From NCBI RefSeq assembly GCF_007954405.1, contig NZ_CP042344.1, forward strand, positions 620,001 through 684,000: a stretch of DNA of 64,000 bases, written 5' to 3'. Below, one piece after another: positions 20,151-28,827 of the stretch; the first letter of the stretch is position 1; the number at the start of each line of letters is the position of its first letter. Both the position numbers and the translations under genes were made by a program. The stretch is from Comamonas flocculans (GTDB taxonomy: Bacteria; Pseudomonadota; Gammaproteobacteria; Burkholderiales; Burkholderiaceae_C). The notes beneath the pieces were generated by a model. The model was not told the DNA's origin and made no database searches. It saw only the letters and a program-made list of their open reading frames with translations.

Positions 20151-20178
20151 TGGTCAAGTCAACTTCGGTCACTAGAAT
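20151..20178 (+). promoter_or_regulatory. Candidate cytochrome c promoter
   Basis: TGGTCA at 20151-20156, a 16-bp spacer and TAGAAT at 20173-20178, giving a start about 40 nt before the cytochrome ATG. Confidence 0.45.
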
Positions 20179-20225
20179 AGCGTTATCCACTCCGTATTTC
20201 CACCAACCTTCTGAAGGGAAACACC

Positions 20226-20537
20226 ATGAAAGCCGCCCTGATCGCCCTCACCGTCGCATTCGCCGCATCGGCGCCCGCTTTTGCGCAGGATGCCGCCGCG
20301 CTGGCCAAGTCCAAGAACTGCATGTCCTGCCATGCGGTGGACAAGAAGGTGGTGGGTCCGGCCTACAAGGAAGTGGCCAAGAAGTTCGCCGGCCAGAAGG
20401 ACGCCGAGGCGCAGCTCATCAAGGCCGTGCTCGAAGGCAGCAAGGGCGTGTGGGGCCCGATCCCCATGCCCGCCAACAAGAACGTGAGCCAGGCCGAAGC
20501 CAAGCAGCTGGTGGACTGGATTCTCTCGATGAAGTGA
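20226..20537 (+). CDS. Periplasmic class I cytochrome c (c551/c552 type)
   Basis: 103 residues. Signal peptide 1-20 ending PAFAQ, a single haem motif CMSCH at about residues 32-36 and the methionine ligand in the GPIPMPANKNVS segment near residue 75. The mature size of about 83 residues and the VGPAYKEVAKKFAG stretch match small c551-type electron carriers. It shuttles electrons in the periplasm; the redox partner cannot be deduced. It is monocistronic, with a terminator directly after the stop. Confidence 0.92.
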   Translation: MKAALIALTVAFAASAPAFAQDAAALAKSKNCMSCHAVDKKVVGPAYKEVAKKFAGQKDAEAQLIKAVLEGSKGVWGPIPMPANKNVSQAEAKQLVDWILSMK

Positions 20538-20556
20538 TCCGGCCCGCGCCGGCGCA

Positions 20557-20590
20557 AGGGCTGCCAGGTTTTAGCCTGGCGGCCCTTTTT
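20557..20590 (+). terminator. Intrinsic terminator of the cytochrome c gene
   Basis: AGGGCTGCCAGG/CCTGGCGGCCCT stem (one bulge) with a TTTTAG loop and five T, 20 nt after the stop. Confidence 0.85.
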
Positions 20591-20679
20591 CGTTTGCGCC
20601 GCCCGGTGGCCGGCGCACGGGCCTTGCACGCAAGTGCCTGCATGCCTTTATATTTGCGAGTGGCAAGGCGGCAATGCTC

Positions 20680-20741
20680 GGGAGGGTTTGCATGACTCCC
20701 TGCAGTTGCTGCCAACGCGCGAGGGTCATGCAAACCCTCCC
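20680..20741. repeat. Perfect 17-bp inverted repeat upstream of the cfa-like gene
   Basis: GGGAGGGTTTGCATGAC at 20680-20696 and its exact complement at 20725-20741, separated by 28 nt. It ends 35 bp before the cfa-like start. There is no U tract, so it is either a large 5' leader hairpin or a pair of half-sites for a regulator. Confidence 0.75.
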
Positions 20742-20776
20742 TCGGTTTTGTGCTCGCATTTAAGGAGGACTGCGCC

Positions 20777-22078
20777 ATGAGGCCGCCCTACGGCTCGCTT
20801 GAGGCCAGGCTGGAAAAGTCGCCCGTTCCCATCGCCATCGTGCTGCCAGACGGTGACCGCATCGGCCCCGCCGATGCTTCGCTGCGCCTGACGCTGCACG
20901 ACCCCGCCGCGGTGGCGGCGCTCGCTACGGGCGCGATCGGCACCGTGGGCGCGGAGATCGTCGAAGGGCGGGTGCGGTTCGAGGGCAGCGTGCGCGAGCT
21001 GATGCTCGCGGCCCAGGCGCTGCTGCAGGCCGACCCGGTGCATGACGAGCACACCACCTGGTGGCGCCAGGCCCTGGTGTGGTACGTCTCGCGCGCACGC
21101 CACACCACGGCCAGGGACGCGGAGAACATCCAGTTCCACTACGACGTCTCGGACGACTTCTACGCGCTCTGGCTCGACCCCTGGCGCGTGTATTCCTGCG
21201 CCTACTACCGCACGCCGGACATGGCGCTCGCGCAGGCCCAGGAAGCCAAGCTCGACCACATCTGCCGCAAGCTGCGCCTGCAGCCGGGCGAGCGCTTCCT
21301 GGATGTGGGCTCGGGCTGGGGCGGCATGCTGCTGTGGGCGGCCGAGCACTACGGCGTGCAGGGCACCGGCATCACGCTGTCCAGGAACCAGTACGCCTAT
21401 GTGCAAAAGTGCATAGAAGAGCGCGGCCTTGGCGGGCGCGTACAGGTGCTGCTGCAGGACTACCGCGAGCTGCAGGTGAGCGAGCCCTTCGACAAGATCT
21501 CCTCCATCGGCATGTTCGAGCATGTGGGCCGCGCGCAGATGCCCACCTACTTTTCCACGCTGCAGCGCCTGCTCAAGCCCGGCGGCCTGGCGATGAACCA
21601 TGGCATCACCGCCGGCGGCGTGGACAACACCGGGCTGGGCGCGGGCCTGGGCGAATTCATCGACCGCTACATCTTTCCCGGCGGCGAGCTGCTGCACGTG
21701 AGCGTGGCGCTGCAGGAGATCGCCCGCGCCGGGCTGGAGATGGTGGACACCGAAAACATCCGCCCGCACTACGCGCGCACGCTCTGGGCCTGGTCGGACG
21801 CGCTGGAGGCGCAGCTGCCGCGCGCGCGGGAGATCCTGGTGGCGCAGCACGGCGAAGACCGCGGCGACAAGGTGCTGCGCGCCTACCGCCTGTATCTGGC
21901 GGGCTGCGCGCTGGGCTTCGAGCAGGGCTGGGTGGCGCTGCACCAGATTCTCATGACCCGCCCCGACGGCCTGCCCGACAGCGGGCCCATGGCCGGCGCG
22001 CAGAGCGAATACCCGTTCAACCGCGAATACATCTACACCCCGCCCCAAGCGGGCGCCACACCGCGAAGGCAGCCATGA
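20777..22078 (+). CDS. SAM-dependent methyltransferase, cyclopropane-fatty-acid synthase family
   Basis: 433 residues from ATG 20777, with AAGGAGG eight nt upstream; a GTG 27 bp earlier is unlikely. Residues about 1-100 form the N-terminal lipid-binding region; then the methyltransferase core with DVGSGWGGMLLWAAE (SAM motif I, near residue 180). QFHYDVSDDFYALWLD and SIGMFEHVGR carry residues of the Cfa bicarbonate and active site. It should add a methylene from S-adenosylmethionine to unsaturated phospholipid acyl chains in the inner leaflet. It overlaps the next gene by 4 bp (ATGA). Confidence 0.88.
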   Translation: MRPPYGSLEARLEKSPVPIAIVLPDGDRIGPADASLRLTLHDPAAVAALATGAIGTVGAEIVEGRVRFEGSVRELMLAAQALLQADPVHDEHTTWWRQALVWYVSRARHTTARDAENIQFHYDVSDDFYALWLDPWRVYSCAYYRTPDMALAQAQEAKLDHICRKLRLQPGERFLDVGSGWGGMLLWAAEHYGVQGTGITLSRNQYAYVQKCIEERGLGGRVQVLLQDYRELQVSEPFDKISSIGMFEHVGRAQMPTYFSTLQRLLKPGGLAMNHGITAGGVDNTGLGAGLGEFIDRYIFPGGELLHVSVALQEIARAGLEMVDTENIRPHYARTLWAWSDALEAQLPRAREILVAQHGEDRGDKVLRAYRLYLAGCALGFEQGWVALHQILMTRPDGLPDSGPMAGAQSEYPFNREYIYTPPQAGATPRRQP

Positions 22079-22656
22079 CACAACGCTACCCCGTGCCCGA
22101 ACTGGCCAGCCTGCCCGAGGACGTCCGCGCGCGCATCCTCGAAGTGCAGGAAAAGGCCGGCTTCATCCCCAACGTCTTCCTCGCCTTCGCGCGCCGCCCG
22201 GCCGAATGGCGCGCCTTCTTCGCCTACCACGACGCGCTCATGCTCAAGGAGGAAGGCAGCCTTAGCAAGGGCGAGCGCGAGATGATCGTCGTCGCCACGA
22301 GCAGCGCCAACGGCTGCCTGTACTGCGTGGTGGCGCACGGCGCGCTGCTGCGCATCTACGAAAAGCAGCCGCTGGTGAGCGACCAGGTGGCGGTCAACTA
22401 CCGCAAGGCCGACATCACGCCGCGCCAGCGCGCCATGCTGGACTTCGCGCTCAAGGTCAGCCAGCGCTCCGCCGAGATCGAGGAGGCCGACTTCGAGCAG
22501 CTGCATGCGCACGGTTTCGACGACGAGGACATCTGGGACATCGCCGCGATCAGCGCCTTCTTCGGCCTGTCCAACCGCATGGCAAGTTTTGCCAGCATGC
22601 TGCCCAACCCCGAGTTCTACCTGATGGGCCGCCTGCCGCGCGAGAAGAAGGCCTGA
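22075..22656 (+). CDS. AhpD-like alkylhydroperoxidase / peroxidase-related protein
   Basis: 193 residues starting in the ATGA overlap with the cfa-like gene. The carboxymuconolactone-decarboxylase/AhpD fold is identified by SKGEREMIVVATSSANGCLY, with the CxxC...H motif CLYCVVAH near residues 80-87, and by the family segment FGLSNRMASFASMLPNPEFY. Such proteins reduce peroxides through the cysteine pair. Coupling to a lipid-modifying methyltransferase hints at a joint envelope-stress role, which is inference only. Confidence 0.85.
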   Translation: MTQRYPVPELASLPEDVRARILEVQEKAGFIPNVFLAFARRPAEWRAFFAYHDALMLKEEGSLSKGEREMIVVATSSANGCLYCVVAHGALLRIYEKQPLVSDQVAVNYRKADITPRQRAMLDFALKVSQRSAEIEEADFEQLHAHGFDDEDIWDIAAISAFFGLSNRMASFASMLPNPEFYLMGRLPREKKA

Positions 22657-22679
22657 GCCTCTCTTGTGCTTCTGCATTC

Positions 22680-22722
22680 ATAGCTGCTTGCACTTGCCCA
22701 GCAAGCGTTTGGGCCGTATTTG
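22680..22722 (+). repeat. Dispersed ~45-bp repeat, copy E (intergenic)
   Basis: ATAGCTGCTTGCACTTG, CCAGCAAGCG and TTTGGGCCGTATTT, 23 bp after the AhpD-like stop. It is very close to copies A and C. Confidence 0.82.
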
Positions 22723-22748
22723 ACCTGACATCCCCGTGCGCCCTGACT

Positions 22749-22860
22749 CCCTCCCCCTCTGGGGGAGGGCCGGGGTGGGGGCCAGCAAGCTCGCGCTGCA
22801 GCGCAGCCAATAGATCAGCATCGGGCCGCCCCCATCCCGCCTTCCCCCAGAGGGGGAAGG
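22749..22860. repeat. REP/BIME-like pair of inverted palindromic arms
   Basis: Two arms of about 34-36 bp face each other across about 42 bp. Each contains the palindrome CCCCCTCTGGGGG followed by a G-rich tail (GGGGTGGGGGC or its complement). They match with only a few differences. This is the layout of REP-type bacterial interspersed mosaic elements, here between convergent genes. No transposase is nearby. Confidence 0.7.
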
Positions 22861-22903
22861 AGCCGCGTGCGCACCGCTTACGCTGCGGCGCAAGGCCAGC
22901 GCA

Positions 22904-24598
22904 TCAAGGCTTGCGGCACGGCGCCAGCACATCGAGCGCACGCTGGTAGCTGGGCGAGTGCAGATCCAGCGCCCCGAGCATGCTGGAATAGAGATGGTCG
23001 TGCGTCAGGCGCTGGTCCAGGCCGGCGCGCAGGCAATCGGTGGACAGGCTCAGACGCGCGCGCAAAGGGGCGCTGAACCAGCCGATCATGGGCACGTGCT
23101 TTTGCGCATCCGGCGCAATGCCGTAGGGCATGCCGTGCAGGAACAGCCCGTATTCGCCCAGCGATTCGCCGTGGTCGCTGAGGTAGAGCATGCCGGTGTC
23201 CTGCTCGCCCGCGCGCGCCTGCAGCCAGTCGAGGGTGCGCGCGAGGAAGGCGTCGGTCGCGACGATGGAGTTGTCGTAGGTGTTGATCAGCGCCTGATGG
23301 TCGCAGTCGGAGAGCACCTCGGTGCGGCATTCGGGCGCAAAGCGCTTTTGTTCGGGGCGCGAACGCTTGTAGTAGGCGGGACCATGGCTGCCCATCTGGT
23401 GCAGCACCAGCAGCACGCCGCGCGCACGCTGCGCCTCGGGCAGCGCGGCGATGCGGGCGTCCAGCCCCGCCAGCATGGCTTCATCGCTGCATTCACCGCC
23501 CTGGCACAGGCGTGCGCGCTGCTGCGCATCCAGGCCGTCGATCGCGTCGGCAAAGGGCACGCGCTCGCACACGCCCTTGCAGCCGCCCTGGTTGTCCAGC
23601 CACAGCACCGCCAGGCCCGCGGCCTGGACCACGTCCAGCAGGTTTTCGTAGTCCTGGGTGCGCGCGATGAAGGCCTCGCGTCCCAGCGGCGAGAACATGC
23701 ACGGCAGCGAGGCATAGGTGCTGGTGCCGCAGGCAAACACCTGGCGCCAGCTCAGCACGTCGCGGCGCTCCAGCTCGGGGTTGGTGTCGCGTGCATAGCC
23801 GTTGAGCGCAAAGTGGTCGGCGCGCGCCGTCTCGCCCACCACCAGCACGAAGAGCAGCGGCCGCTGCGCCGGCGCGTAGCTGGCGCCCAGGCCCGCGCCC
23901 TCGGTCATGCGCACCAGGGTGCGCGGGCGGCTGAACCAGCGCTCATGGATGGCCACGCCGGTGGAAAACAGCGGCGCCGCCGGGTTGATCAGATAGCGCA
24001 GCGCCGGGTGGTTGCGCATCAGCGGCGCCAGATCGCGTGAACCCAGGGCCACGCTGAGCGCGGCCAGCACCAGCGCCAGCGCCAGCAGCAAGCCGTTGCC
24101 CAGCCACTGGCGCCACCAGGGCGCGGGCGCAAGGCGCAGGCGCGCGAGCCACCAGCTGGGCACCAGCATGACCAGCCCCAGCGCTGCCAGCATGCGCCAG
24201 GAGAGCAGGTCGCGCGCCTCGCGCACATCGGTCTGCAACACGTTGGCCAGCATGCCTGGGTCCATCGCCACCTTGTAGACCAGCATGTAGTACTGCGCCA
24301 GCGCCGCCACCAGCAGCACCGCCACCCACAGCCAGCGCGCCGCGCGCGTCCAGGCCAGCGGCGCGAGCACCAGCAGCGTGGCCGCCATGCTCAGGCCGGC
24401 CATGCCGAGCGCCAGGCGCGCGAGCTCCGCCGGCGCGCCGGCAATGCGCGCCAGCTCCAGCCACAGCGGCCAGTTCGCGGCCGCGAGCAGGTACAGGCTC
24501 AGGTACAGCGCCGCGCGCTGGGCGGACATCGGGCCGACGAGCCAGCGGCGCGCGCCGGGCAATGGCCGGGCCCCGCGCTCAGCAGGATCGGTCTGCAT
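22904..24598 (-). CDS. Phosphoethanolamine transferase (EptA/sulfatase family)
   Basis: 564 residues from ATG 24598; upstream in-frame extension belongs to other genes' shadows. An N-terminal half with about five membrane segments (residues 25-200) precedes a periplasmic alkaline-phosphatase-fold domain. That domain starts LFVLVVGETARADHFALNGY, which holds the metal-binding Glu and the nucleophile region. It continues with CGTSTYASLPCMFS (nucleophile Thr region), HQMGSHGPAYYKR and SDHGESLGEYGLFLHG (metal ligands). It should add phosphoethanolamine to lipid A, lowering envelope charge and possibly susceptibility to cationic peptides. Paired cysteines suit periplasmic disulfides. A flavodoxin-like gene precedes it by 17 bp. 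Confidence 0.88.
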   Translation of the reverse strand: MQTDPAERGARPLPGARRWLVGPMSAQRAALYLSLYLLAAANWPLWLELARIAGAPAELARLALGMAGLSMAATLLVLAPLAWTRAARWLWVAVLLVAALAQYYMLVYKVAMDPGMLANVLQTDVREARDLLSWRMLAALGLVMLVPSWWLARLRLAPAPWWRQWLGNGLLLALALVLAALSVALGSRDLAPLMRNHPALRYLINPAAPLFSTGVAIHERWFSRPRTLVRMTEGAGLGASYAPAQRPLLFVLVVGETARADHFALNGYARDTNPELERRDVLSWRQVFACGTSTYASLPCMFSPLGREAFIARTQDYENLLDVVQAAGLAVLWLDNQGGCKGVCERVPFADAIDGLDAQQRARLCQGGECSDEAMLAGLDARIAALPEAQRARGVLLVLHQMGSHGPAYYKRSRPEQKRFAPECRTEVLSDCDHQALINTYDNSIVATDAFLARTLDWLQARAGEQDTGMLYLSDHGESLGEYGLFLHGMPYGIAPDAQKHVPMIGWFSAPLRARLSLSTDCLRAGLDQRLTHDHLYSSMLGALDLHSPSYQRALDVLAPCRKP

Positions 24599-24615
24599 GG
24601 GCGGGCGCGGGCGGC

Positions 24616-25110
24616 TCAAAACACGCCCAGCGCCAGCCCGCTGGCCAGCGCCTCGCCCAGGGCCGCGCAGCGCGCGCGTTCCGGCGGCGCGATCTGCTTG
24701 GGCGCCAGAATCGCCTCGGGACTTTGCGCGTGCGTGCAGACGATGAGCGGCTCGGCCACCGGTTTCAGGCGCCAGCCGGTGGCAATGCGCGCGACCTGCC
24801 GCGCCGCGCCCGCGCCGTCGCTGCCGGCGCAGACCATGGCCGCATAGGGGCGCCCGGCAATGCGCTCGAGCGCGCCGTAGTAGGTCCGGTCGAAAAAGTC
24901 TTTCATCATGCCGCTCATGCTCGCCAGGTTTTCCGGCGTGGCAAACAGATAGCCGTCGGCCGCCAGCACCTCGTCCACGCCGGTCTGCGCCGCCTGCAGC
25001 ACGTGCACCCGCACCCCGGCTTCGGCCTCGGCGCCGGCGCATGCGGCCTGCACCATCTGCAGCGTGCCGCCGGTGAGCGTGTGATAGACCATGAGCAGGC
25101 ATTTGCGCAT
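24616..25110 (-). CDS. Flavodoxin-like / NAD(P)H-dependent FMN reductase family protein
   Basis: 164 residues from ATG 25110. The first strand and phosphate loop are LLMVYHTLTGGTLQMVQA (FMN phosphate contacts) and the isoalloxazine loop is ATPENLASMSGMMKDFFDR near residues 62-80, as in flavodoxin-like reductases. There is no membrane segment or signal. The reaction is unknown. It lies 17 bp before the phosphoethanolamine transferase gene and may be co-transcribed. Confidence 0.78.
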   Translation of the reverse strand: MRKCLLMVYHTLTGGTLQMVQAACAGAEAEAGVRVHVLQAAQTGVDEVLAADGYLFATPENLASMSGMMKDFFDRTYYGALERIAGRPYAAMVCAGSDGAGAARQVARIATGWRLKPVAEPLIVCTHAQSPEAILAPKQIAPPERARCAALGEALASGLALGVF

Positions 25111-25172
25111 GCGCCGATTGTGCCGGCATTGCCCGCCTTGAACCCGGTGCACGCATCTGCTAAACACGGGCC

Positions 25173-25658
25173 ATGAACCACACATCCACGCACACCGATA
25201 CCGACGTCGTCCTGCTGCGCCGTGCCGTGGAGCTGGCGCGGCGCAACCGCCGCGAGGGCGGGCAGCCCTTTGGCGCCGTGATCGCACGCGGCGGCCAGAC
25301 GCTGGCCACCGGCGTGAACGAGATCCACCGCACGCACGACCCCAGCACCCATGCCGAAATGCAGGCGCTGCGCGCCGCCACCCGCGCGCTGGGCGAGCCG
25401 CAGCTGCAGGACTGCGACGTCTACGCCAGCGGCCACCCCTGCCCGATGTGTCTGGCCGCCATCGTCATGGCTGGCGCACGGCAGGTGTTCTTCGCCTTCG
25501 ACAATGCCGACGCCGCACCCTGGCAGCTCTCCAGCGAAGCGAGCTACCGACGCCTGAGCCTGCCGCTGCAGCCCCCGCCGCTGCCGCTCACGCGCCTGCA
25601 CACCGGCATCCGCGCGGCGCAACTCTACGGCGACGAGTCCTGGCCGGCGCAAGGCTGA
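25173..25658 (+). CDS. Nucleoside/guanine deaminase, cytidine-deaminase superfamily
   Basis: 161 residues. Zinc-binding motifs HAEMQAL near residue 61 and PCPMCLAA near residue 89 supply His, the catalytic Glu and two Cys. REGGQPFGAVIARGG and TGVNEIHRTHDPSTHAE resemble GuaD-type guanine deaminases and related nucleoside deaminases more than the tRNA deaminase TadA. It deaminates a purine or pyrimidine base or nucleoside; exact substrate is undetermined. It is divergent from the flavodoxin-like gene. Confidence 0.82.
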   Translation: MNHTSTHTDTDVVLLRRAVELARRNRREGGQPFGAVIARGGQTLATGVNEIHRTHDPSTHAEMQALRAATRALGEPQLQDCDVYASGHPCPMCLAAIVMAGARQVFFAFDNADAAPWQLSSEASYRRLSLPLQPPPLPLTRLHTGIRAAQLYGDESWPAQG

Positions 25659-25738
25659 GCGGGCATAGTCGCGCCCGTCATTACCCCATGGTCACACGGG
25701 TTGCGCCGGCGCCGCACAATGGCGCAAAGGAGACCGCC

Positions 25739-26572
25739 ATGACCACCCCCACCGCCGAGCAAATCCGGCACCGGCGCAGCGCATTTCGCCAGCTGCACGC
25801 TTCAGGCTGCTTCGTCCTGCCCAACCCCTGGGACCCGGGTTCGGCGCGCTACCTGGCCCACCTGGGCTTCAAGGCGCTGGCCACGACGAGCTCGGGCTGG
25901 GCCTGGTCGCGCGGCAGCTTCGACGGGGGCATGCCGCTCGACGCCGTGCTCGATCACCTGCGCGACATGGTCGCGGCAACCGCGCTGCCGGTGAATGCCG
26001 ACTTCGAAAAGGGCTTTGCCGACACGCCCGAGGAGGTGGCGCGCCATGTGCGTCTGGCGATCGATACCGGCGTGGCCGGCATCTCGATCGAAGACTCCAG
26101 CGGCGACCCCGATGCGCCGCTCTTCGACATCGCGCTCGGGGCCGAGCGCATCCGCGCGGCGCGCGAAGCCATGGACGCGAGCGGGCAGGACGTGATGCTG
26201 ATCGGCCGCGCAGAGAATTTCTTCGCCGGCCGCCCCGACATCGACGACGCCATCGCGCGCCTGCGCGCCTATTCCGAGGCCGGGGCCGACTGCCTCTACG
26301 CTCCGGCCCTGCACACGCGCGAGCAGATCGCCGCCGTGGTCGCGGCCTGCGCGCCCAAGCCGGTGAACGTGCTGATCGGCGGCACCAGCGACTTCACCAT
26401 GGCCGACATGGCCGAGCTGGGCGTGCGCCGCGTGAGCGTGGGCGGGGGCCTGGCGCGCGCCGCCTGGGGCGGCTTCATGCGGGCGGCGCAGGAGCTGGCC
26501 GGGCACGGGCGCTTCGACGGCTTTGCCGGTGCGGCATCGGGGCGTGAGCTCAACCAGCTGTTTCGCAGCTGA
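25739..26572 (+). CDS. Isocitrate lyase / PEP mutase family protein
   Basis: 277 residues from ATG 25739, with AAAGGAG upstream. Beta/alpha barrel of the PEP mutase/isocitrate lyase superfamily: LPNPWDPGSARYLAHLGF, the metal-binding VNADFEKGF segment near residue 85, and IEDSSGDPDAPLFD near residue 120. The motif set matches short carboxyvinyl-carboxyphosphonate mutase or oxaloacetate-hydrolase-like members, whose substrates vary. No phosphonate genes are nearby, so a C-C lyase role is only a guess. Confidence 0.8.
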   Translation: MTTPTAEQIRHRRSAFRQLHASGCFVLPNPWDPGSARYLAHLGFKALATTSSGWAWSRGSFDGGMPLDAVLDHLRDMVAATALPVNADFEKGFADTPEEVARHVRLAIDTGVAGISIEDSSGDPDAPLFDIALGAERIRAAREAMDASGQDVMLIGRAENFFAGRPDIDDAIARLRAYSEAGADCLYAPALHTREQIAAVVAACAPKPVNVLIGGTSDFTMADMAELGVRRVSVGGGLARAAWGGFMRAAQELAGHGRFDGFAGAASGRELNQLFRS

Positions 26573-26655
26573 GGCGCCGGCGGCCCGGCGCGATCGGACC
26601 GGGCGCGCGGTTGGCATAACATGCGCGCTTCGCCTGCAACGACGAGCCGCGCCCC

Positions 26656-27600
26656 ATGCCCACTCCACGAGTCGCCGCCCCGCAAAGCGGCATTGCCCGC
26701 CTGATCGCCCATGTACGCGGCAAGCCGCCGGTGCGCATGGCGGTGGTGCACCCCTGCGATCCGCTGAGCCTGAGCGGCGCGATGGACGCCTGCCAGGCCG
26801 GGCTCATCACCCCGGTGCTGGTCGCCCCGCGGGCCAAGCTGCGCGCCGCCGCGCGCAAGGCGGGCGTGGACCTGGCCGGCTGCGAAGTCATCGACGTGCC
26901 GCACAGCCACGCGGCCGCGGCGCGTGCGGCGCAACTCGCTGGCAAGGGCGAGGTGCAGGCGCTGATGAAAGGCAGCCTGCACACCGACGAATACCTGAGC
27001 GCGATCCTGGCGAGCGAGGCCGGGCTGCGCACCAAGCGGCGCCTGTCGCATTGCTACGTGATGCAGATCGCCAGCTACCCGCGCCCCTTCATCATCACCG
27101 ACGCGGCGATCAACATTGCGCCCACGCTCGACGACAAGGCCGACATCGTGCGCAACGCCATCGCGCTGGCGCAGGTGATCGGCGTGAACAAGCCCAAGGT
27201 GGCGATCCTTGCGGCGGTGGAGACGGTGAACCCGCGCATGCCCTCGACGCTGGATGCGGCCGCGCTGTGCAAGATGGCCGATCGCGGGCAGATCAGCGGC
27301 GGCGTGCTCGACGGGCCGCTGGCTTTCGACAACGCCGTCTCGCCGCAAGCCGCGAAGGTCAAGGGCATTGCCTCGCGCGTGGCCGGGCAGGCCGACGTGC
27401 TGGTGGTGCCCGACCTGGAGAGCGGCAACATGCTGGCCAAGCAACTCGAGTTCCTCGGCGGTGCAGAGAGCGCGGGCATCGTCATGGGCGCGCGCGTGCC
27501 GGTGGTGCTCACCAGCCGGGCCGACTCGCGCGCCACGCGCCTGGCCTCCTGCGCCATCGCGCTGCTGCTGGCCGAGCGCTGGCGCAGCGCCCCGCCCTGA
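26656..27600 (+). CDS. pta: Phosphate acetyltransferase (short form)
   Basis: 314 residues consisting only of the PTA_PTB catalytic domain, unlike the 700-residue E. coli Pta. SHCYVMQIASYPRPFIITDAA and VLVVPDLESGNMLAKQLEFLG are the family signatures for CoA and phosphate binding. It interconverts acetyl-CoA and acetyl phosphate. Acetate kinase follows after 31 bp, so the pair forms the acetate overflow/assimilation pathway; butyryl-type substrates are possible for short members. Confidence 0.9.
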   Translation: MPTPRVAAPQSGIARLIAHVRGKPPVRMAVVHPCDPLSLSGAMDACQAGLITPVLVAPRAKLRAAARKAGVDLAGCEVIDVPHSHAAAARAAQLAGKGEVQALMKGSLHTDEYLSAILASEAGLRTKRRLSHCYVMQIASYPRPFIITDAAINIAPTLDDKADIVRNAIALAQVIGVNKPKVAILAAVETVNPRMPSTLDAAALCKMADRGQISGGVLDGPLAFDNAVSPQAAKVKGIASRVAGQADVLVVPDLESGNMLAKQLEFLGGAESAGIVMGARVPVVLTSRADSRATRLASCAIALLLAERWRSAPP

Positions 27601-27631
27601 ACCAGCGGCCTGCATGCCAAGGGAGATACCG

Positions 27632-28819
27632 ATGAACACCGCCTGGATCCTGGCCCTGAACTGCGGCTCCTCCAGCATCAAGTTCGCGCTGTTCCAGGCC
27701 GGCCAGGGCAGGCTCCCGCGCCAGCCCGCCTGGGGCGGCAAGGTGCAGGGCATAGGGCAGGCGCAGGCCATGCTCGACCTGAGCGACGCGCCGTCGCAGC
27801 CCGTGGCGCTGGACGCCACGCATCCCAACACGACGGCGCTGGAGCTCATCCTGGAGCGCGTCCACCGCCGCATCGCCGGCCAGGGCCGGCTCGCAGCCGT
27901 GGTGCACCGCGTGGTGCATGGCGGCCAGCACCACTTTGCGCCCACGTGCGTGAGCCCGGCGCTCATCGACGCGCTGCGCGCGCTGATTCCGCTGGCGCCG
28001 CTGCATCAGCCCTTCCCGCTCAAGGCCATGAGCCTGATCCTGGCGCAGCACCCCAAGGTGGCGCAGGTGGCCTGCTTTGACACCGCCTTCCACCAGAGCA
28101 CGGCGCAGGTGGAGCAGATGTTCGCCCTGCCCTGGTCGGCCTGGGAGGCGGGCGTGCGCCGCTACGGTTTTCACGGCCTGTCCTACGACTACATGACCCA
28201 CGCGCTGCCGCAGCGCCACGGCGAGGCCGCGCGCGGGCGCACCATCGTCGCACACCTGGGCAGCGGCGCCAGCCTGTGCGCCATGCGCGACCTCAAAAGC
28301 GTGGCCACCACCATGGGTTTTTCCGCGCTCGACGGCCTGATGATGGGCACGCGCTGCGGCGCGATCGACCCCGGCGCGGTGATCTATCTGATGCAGGAGC
28401 AGGGCCTGGGCACCGAGGCGGTGGCGCGGATGCTCTACCACGACAGCGGGCTGCTGGGCGTCTCCGGCGTGTCGCCCGATCCGCGCGAGCTGCTGCCGCT
28501 GGAAGCGACGAACGAGCGCGTGCGCGTGGCGCTTGCGCTTTACGTACACCGCATCGTGCGCGAAATCGGCGCACTCACCGCAGTGCTCGGCGGCCTGGAC
28601 ATGCTGGTCTTCACGGCCGGCATAGGTGAGCACCACGCGCTGCTGCGCGCACGCATCTGCGCGCCTCTGGCGTGGCTGGGCGTGGAGCTGGACGCGGCCG
28701 CCAATGCGGCGCACGCAGGCGTCATCTCAAGCAAGGCAAGCCGCGTGATCGTCGGCGTGGAAAAGACCAACGAGGAATGGATGGCCGCGACGCAGGCGGC
28801 CGAGCTGCTCGGGATCTAG
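27632..28819 (+). CDS. ackA: Acetate kinase
   Basis: 395 residues from ATG 27632, with a GGGAG ribosome site. ASKHA-fold motifs in order: LNCGSSSIKFALF, HRVVHGG, CFDTAFHQS, RRYGFHGLSYDY, AHLGSGASLCA, MGFSALDGLMMGTRCGAIDPG and FTAGIGEH. It makes acetate and ATP from acetyl phosphate, working with pta upstream. Length is normal. It ends 8 bp from the convergent dadA stop. Confidence 0.96.
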   Translation: MNTAWILALNCGSSSIKFALFQAGQGRLPRQPAWGGKVQGIGQAQAMLDLSDAPSQPVALDATHPNTTALELILERVHRRIAGQGRLAAVVHRVVHGGQHHFAPTCVSPALIDALRALIPLAPLHQPFPLKAMSLILAQHPKVAQVACFDTAFHQSTAQVEQMFALPWSAWEAGVRRYGFHGLSYDYMTHALPQRHGEAARGRTIVAHLGSGASLCAMRDLKSVATTMGFSALDGLMMGTRCGAIDPGAVIYLMQEQGLGTEAVARMLYHDSGLLGVSGVSPDPRELLPLEATNERVRVALALYVHRIVREIGALTAVLGGLDMLVFTAGIGEHHALLRARICAPLAWLGVELDAAANAAHAGVISSKASRVIVGVEKTNEEWMAATQAAELLGI

Positions 28820-28827
28820 CCGCGGAA

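Noticed and set aside
22904..25156. 750-codon version of the phosphoethanolamine transferase
   Set aside because: The added N-terminus is out-of-frame shadow of the flavodoxin-like gene; the true start is 24598.
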